DNA of 64,000 bases from CAG-791 sp045113775 (GTDB lineage: Bacteria; Bacillota; Clostridia; Lachnospirales; Lachnospiraceae). The translations under genes and the position numbers were made by a program. The notes under the pieces were generated by a model. That model saw only the letters and a list, made by a program, of their open reading frames with translations, did no database searches and was not told the DNA's origin. Numbering within the stretch: the stretch's first letter is position 1; each line of letters begins with the position of its first letter. Positions 60,713 to 64,000 of this stretch are shown piece after piece. The stretch covers positions 1-64,000 of the forward strand of contig JBGUJH010000157.1 in NCBI GenBank assembly GCA_045113775.1. The letters are read 5' to 3'.

Positions 60713-61540
60713 TCACATCTTCTTCACTACTGCCTCCACCAGCTTCTGCAGTTCCTTGCCGGCGCGGTTTGCGACCTTCTGGATCTCCTCGTGGGAGGTC
60801 TCAAAAGTCGTGTTCGCGATGGCCATATCAGTTATGCAGGTGATTCCCAATACTCTCATGCCCATATGGCACAGTGCGACGCCTTCGCAGCCGGTACTCA
60901 TGCCGACCGCATCCGCTCCGAGCATCGCGTACATAGCTACTTCATTGGGTGTCTCATACGCAGGGCCTGTGATCTGCAGATAGACTCCGTCCTCCAGTTC
61001 GATTCCGAGTTCATCAGCAGTCTGATGCAGGAGTGCCTGCAGCTCCTTGTCGTAAACAGCGCTCACATCAGGGAAACGCACGCCCAGACGGCTGTCATTG
61101 GGGCCGATCAGCGGCGAAGGAACAAAAGCCGTGTTCTGGTCCGTGATGCACATCAGTGTCCCGGGATGGAAATTCTTGTTGAGACCGCCGGCGGCATTGG
61201 TCAGGATGATCGCCTCCACGCCCATCAGCGCCATGACGCGCACGGGCAGAACGACCTTCTGCATCGGATATCCCTCATAGAAATGCACGCGGCCGTTCAT
61301 CAGGACAACCGGCACGGAACCGAGATAACCGAAAATATATTCTCCCTTGTGTCCGTCGACTGTAGAACGCGGGAACCCTTCGAGCTCGGAATAAGGAATC
61401 CTTGTCACCACCTCGATGTCGTCCGCAAGTCCTCCCAACCCCGATCCGAGAACGATCCCGATCTTAGGCACGAAATCCGTGTGCTCGCGCACCGCTGCCA
61501 GAGCCTGCTCATAATCTGCCAAAACATTGAAGTCTCCCAT
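60713..61540 (-). CDS. punA: purine nucleoside phosphorylase
   Basis: 275 residues of the trimeric PNP/MTAP family. Phosphate loop VLGSGLGGLADDIE, GRVHFYEGYP, TNAAGGLN, and the base-binding ITGPAYETPNEV. The usual STVPE segment is MSTGCEG here. It cleaves inosine and guanosine with phosphate. AAAGGGG precedes the ATG. A possible leftover of another gene follows its stop within the 118-bp gap (see rejected items). Confidence 0.92.
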   Translation of the reverse strand: MGDFNVLADYEQALAAVREHTDFVPKIGIVLGSGLGGLADDIEVVTRIPYSELEGFPRSTVDGHKGEYIFGYLGSVPVVLMNGRVHFYEGYPMQKVVLPVRVMALMGVEAIILTNAAGGLNKNFHPGTLMCITDQNTAFVPSPLIGPNDSRLGVRFPDVSAVYDKELQALLHQTADELGIELEDGVYLQITGPAYETPNEVAMYAMLGADAVGMSTGCEGVALCHMGMRVLGITCITDMAIANTTFETSHEEIQKVANRAGKELQKLVEAVVKKM

Positions 61541-61584
61541 TTTTTCCCCTTTCTGTATCCTTTTCAGACCTTCCTTTGTTTTTC

Positions 61585-62049
61585 CTATTTGAAACCTTTG
61601 CGCCTTTCGGCGGCATCAATGAGTTCCCGCGCCTCCTCCATGGCAGCTGCCAGATACGGTTTCTGCCACTCGCGGCCTTGCTTCTCGGCCTGCTTTATCT
61701 CCTCCCAGGCGGCATTCTCTCTCCCGGGAGAATATTCCGCCCCTGCGAAGACATGCGGGTGCCTCCTAATCATTTTATCAGAAACTGTGCGCGCCACGTC
61801 ATCCAGAGTAAAAAGCCCTTCCTCCTCTGCCATGCATGCGTGGAACATCACTTGCAAAAGCAGGTCTCCCAGCTCTTCTTTCAAGTTCTCGGCGTCCCCT
61901 GTCTGCGTCAAAATATTGATCCCGCAGATCACCTCCGCGGCTTCCTCGATGCACTCCGGCTTGAGGCTCTCATGGGTCTGCACGCGGTCCCAAGGACATT
62001 TGACGCGCAGTTCCTGCACGATCTCTTTTAATCTGTCAATCTCACTCAT
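61585..62049 (-). CDS. mazG: MazG nucleoside triphosphate pyrophosphohydrolase
   Basis: 154 residues, one MazG domain. KCPWDRVQTHESLKPECIEEAAEV carries the first metal Glu residues; EELGDLLLQVMFH and a later DVARTVSDKMIRRHPHVF complete the signature. It hydrolyses non-canonical or excess NTPs. The ATG at 62049 (AGAGGAAAA) is used rather than an upstream TTG. Co-directional with punA, 44 bp apart. Confidence 0.9.
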   Translation of the reverse strand: MSEIDRLKEIVQELRVKCPWDRVQTHESLKPECIEEAAEVICGINILTQTGDAENLKEELGDLLLQVMFHACMAEEEGLFTLDDVARTVSDKMIRRHPHVFAGAEYSPGRENAAWEEIKQAEKQGREWQKPYLAAAMEEARELIDAAERRKGFK

Positions 62050-62140
62050 TTTTTCCTCTGCTGCGGGCTGCCGCCCGGACCCGTTGTTCTGTTTTACCGA
62101 CGGAACTTCCGGCGCAGTCACTCTGCTGCTCCGCAAGCAC

Positions 62141-62770
62141 TCAGCGAATGAAGTTCGTCGCCTGCCATTCTTCTGTCTCGGGCAGGCCGTATTTTTCCTT
62201 GCCCAGAGCGATGCTCTTCATGAGAAAGCTCATGTTGCGAGCGAGCACGCGGACTGTCTGCATGCCCTCGAGGTCCTGAGCCGCTTCGCCCTTCATCCGG
62301 CCGTGCACGCTGTTCCAATACTGGCTGGAGGCAACAGGCATACCGCAGATTGTGAAGTACTTGTTGAGCTCATCAAAAGTCGCGCTGCATCCGCCCCTTC
62401 TGGCGACCACTACGCTTGCACCGACCTTCATGGTCTTGTCAAAATGCGTGCTGTAGAAGAGACGGTCCAGACATGCGACAAGTGTTGCGTTTGCGGACGC
62501 GTAGTAAACAGGCGATGCGACCACCAGGCCGTCCGCCTCTTCAAACTTAGGCGCGATCTCATTGACAATATCGTCAAAAACGCACTGGCCGTTCTCCGCG
62601 CAGGCGTTGCAGGCGATGCAGCCGCGGACAGCTTTGTTCCCGACCCTTATCACTTCCGCCTCAATACCCTGTTCTTCAAAGATCGAGACCATTTCATCGA
62701 GAGCGATGCTGGTATTTCCGCCCTTTCTGGGACTTCCGTTCAAGATCAGTACTTTTAATTTCTTTTCCAT
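62141..62770 (-). CDS. flavodoxin-fold NAD(P)H-dependent FMN reductase
   Basis: 209 residues. ILNGSPRKGGNTSIAL binds the FMN phosphate, GCIACNAC is the cysteine-rich iron-sulfur-flavoprotein-like loop, and VVASPVYYASANATLVACLDRLF follows. Likely a quinone or azo/nitro-type flavin reductase. AGGAGG lies 5 nt before the ATG at 62770; the frame's TTG further up is not needed. Confidence 0.88.
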   Translation of the reverse strand: MEKKLKVLILNGSPRKGGNTSIALDEMVSIFEEQGIEAEVIRVGNKAVRGCIACNACAENGQCVFDDIVNEIAPKFEEADGLVVASPVYYASANATLVACLDRLFYSTHFDKTMKVGASVVVARRGGCSATFDELNKYFTICGMPVASSQYWNSVHGRMKGEAAQDLEGMQTVRVLARNMSFLMKSIALGKEKYGLPETEEWQATNFIR

Positions 62771-62844
62771 ATCTTCCTCCTTGTTCAAAGCGCTCTGCGC
62801 GCTGTTATGTTAAGACTCACGAAGCAATGCGCCGCGCTGAAATA

Positions 62845-63390
62845 TCAGTTATGTTCTCCGATCATCTTCTCCATCCAGATCATGCTGTACCAGCGTCCGA
62901 ACTTGTACCCGCACTGATGAAAGGTTCCGACCTTGCTGTATCCCAGGTGCTCATGGAACTGCGCGCTGTTGTAATCCAGATATTCGTCGGGAACATCAGG
63001 ATATCCGATACACGCGTAGAGATTAAGGATCCCGTGCTTCCGCAGAGCTTCCTCTAGCGCCTCGTAAAGTTTTCTCCCCAGACCTTCTCCGGAGGAACCG
63101 CGCTCGAGGTAGATCGTCATCTCACAGGACCGGTCATAAGCGGCCCGGTCCTTGAAAACGCCCGCGTAGGCGTATCCTTTTATAATTCCGTTCTTCTCTA
63201 TGACCAGATACGGATAGCGGGTCTTGATCCGCTCGATCCGTCCCCGGAACTCCTCCACCGACGGCACATCGTATTCAAAGGTGATGGCTGTGCTCTCTAC
63301 ATAGTAGGCGTAGATTTCCAACAGCCGCTGTGCATCATCTGCCGTCGCTTCCCGGATGAGAACAGATTCCTTTTCACTTATCACGCTCAT
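62845..63390 (-). CDS. phosphinothricin acetyltransferase-like GNAT protein
   Basis: 181 residues. YVESTAITFEYDVPSVEEF and LERGSSGEGLGRKLYEALEEAL with a late NSAQFHEHLGYSKVGTF match the Pat/Bar subgroup, which also includes methionine sulfoximine/sulfone acetyltransferases. The ATG at 63390 overlaps the preceding stop (ATGA). Confidence 0.88.
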   Translation of the reverse strand: MSVISEKESVLIREATADDAQRLLEIYAYYVESTAITFEYDVPSVEEFRGRIERIKTRYPYLVIEKNGIIKGYAYAGVFKDRAAYDRSCEMTIYLERGSSGEGLGRKLYEALEEALRKHGILNLYACIGYPDVPDEYLDYNSAQFHEHLGYSKVGTFHQCGYKFGRWYSMIWMEKMIGEHN

Positions 63391-63737
63391 TTCAGGATCA
63401 CTTCCCACTCGGGTTCTTTAAATCCGACCAGCACAAAGCTGTCCCCAACGACCAGCGGGCGCTTCACCAGCATTCCGTCGGAAGCGAGGAGCTTATACTG
63501 CTCGTCGTTCGTCATATTCGGGATCTTCCCCGAAAGACCCAGGTCTTTGTATATTTTGCCGCTTGTGTTGTAAAAGCGCTTGAGGGGAAGACCGCTTTTC
63601 TTGTGCAGCTCGCGGAGCATAGCTTCGTCGGGGTGGTCTTCCTTTATATCCGTTTTCTCATATTCAATATGGTGATCATCCAGCCACTTCAAGGCCTTCT
63701 TGCAGGTTCCGCATTTAGAATAACAGTATACTTTCAT
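63387..63737 (-). CDS. ArsC/Spx-family thioredoxin-fold protein
   Basis: 116 residues. N-terminal CysX2Cys in SKCGTCKKAL resembles Spx and YffB; RFYNTSGKIYKDLGL and KRPLVVGD are family-typical. Probably a redox-responsive regulator or reductase-like protein rather than arsenate reductase. AAGGAAAA lies about 10 nt before the ATG. Coupled to the acetyltransferase gene. Confidence 0.82.
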   Translation of the reverse strand: MKVYCYSKCGTCKKALKWLDDHHIEYEKTDIKEDHPDEAMLRELHKKSGLPLKRFYNTSGKIYKDLGLSGKIPNMTNDEQYKLLASDGMLVKRPLVVGDSFVLVGFKEPEWEVILK

Positions 63738-63931
63738 AGAGACATTTTCCTTTCCGGGCATAGGCGGAAGATTCCGTCTGAGATAACAGTATTATACTTC
63801 ATCCTTCCGGATGCCACTATACATTAATTCCCGAACCCCTGCTTTTCACAAGTTTTAGTATACATTTTCACGACTATATGAATGGTTTATGGTATTCTAT
63901 AATCAGTAAAAAATGCGCGGAAACCTTCGAA

Positions 63932-64000
63932 ATGGAGAAAAGCTTCGCCATGGAGAACGGCTTCACTATGGAGGTAAAAATGAGTAAGAGTTACAGACCT
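63932..64000 (+). CDS. start of a gene cut by the window edge
   Basis: Three in-frame ATG codons (63932, 63950, 63968) precede the ATG at 63980, all 18 or 12 nt apart in an imperfect 18-bp repeat (CTTCGCCATGGAGAA). GGAGG lies 6 nt before 63980, the most probable start (MSKSYRP...). TATAAT at 63898-63903 is a likely -10. The product cannot be identified. Confidence 0.5.
   Translation, partial: MEKSFAMENGFTMEVKMSKSYRP

Overview
The window looks like chromosome from a moderately GC-rich anaerobic Firmicute, probably a Clostridia/Lachnospiraceae-type organism. The reasons are strong AGGAGG ribosome-binding sites with some TTG/GTG starts, oxygen-sensitive 2-hydroxyacyl-CoA dehydratase genes with their ATP-dependent activator, an SdpR/SdpI-like pair, a yybP-ykoY-type manganese riboswitch, and Clostridia-style lipoproteins and MATE pumps. 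This is inference from gene content; I see no rRNA or tRNA to anchor the taxonomy.

Layout. 0-9 kb: a CorA-type channel, a MATE pump, a four-module sulfur-handling flavoprotein, a lipoprotein, a CinA-type amidase, an sdpIR-like operon with a structured leader and paired operators, and small proteins. 9-20 kb: a leftward operon (CoA-transferase, dehydratase activator, two dehydratase subunits, acyl-CoA ligase, acyl-CoA dehydrogenase, transporter) divergent from a LysR regulator. It reads as the reductive branch of a Stickland-type fermentation: activate a 2-hydroxy acid as its CoA ester, dehydrate it, reduce the enoyl-CoA. 20-36 kb: an accessory zone of mostly single genes (YhfC-type protease, XRE regulator, nuclease-helicase, hydrolases, MATE, deformylase-like protein, sirtuin, beta-propeller, glycosidase, acetyltransferase, peptidase), nearly every gap filled by a short repeat, plus a REP-associated tyrosine transposase (RAYT). 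36-43 kb: a tightly coupled MoxR-DUF58-VWA-TPR (Bat-like) operon. 43-56 kb: HAD phosphatase, acetyltransferase, RtcB, DMT exporter, ESS symporter beside an orphan TRAP binding protein, Gfo/Idh oxidoreductase, large propeller/DUF3089 lipoprotein, HAAS/PadR pair. 56.8-58 kb: a manganese riboswitch ahead of two unrecognised small genes. 58-64 kb: housekeeping genes (prolyl-tRNA deacylase-like, SRAP, phosphoesterase, PNP, MazG, flavodoxin-fold reductase, acetyltransferases, ArsC/Spx-like).

The most striking signal is the repeat with core ACCCCAGAGGTCG (extended form ACAAACTACCCCAGAGGTCG). By eye there are about 70 full or partial copies in either orientation, as singles, 17-18 bp tandem arrays and inverted sets. 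They commonly abut or overlap stop codons, occur inside two coding regions, and sit at a truncated metallo-beta-lactamase-fold gene. They are absent from the operons at 9.3-20.4 kb and 36.3-56.6 kb. The RAYT at 33974-34750, flanked on both sides by copies, is the obvious candidate for the enzyme that spread them. A second item of interest is the Mn2+ riboswitch controlling genes that do not resemble known manganese transporters. Part of the window also shows gene decay: a glycoside hydrolase 1 gene with one TGG-to-TGA change and the truncated MBL-fold gene.
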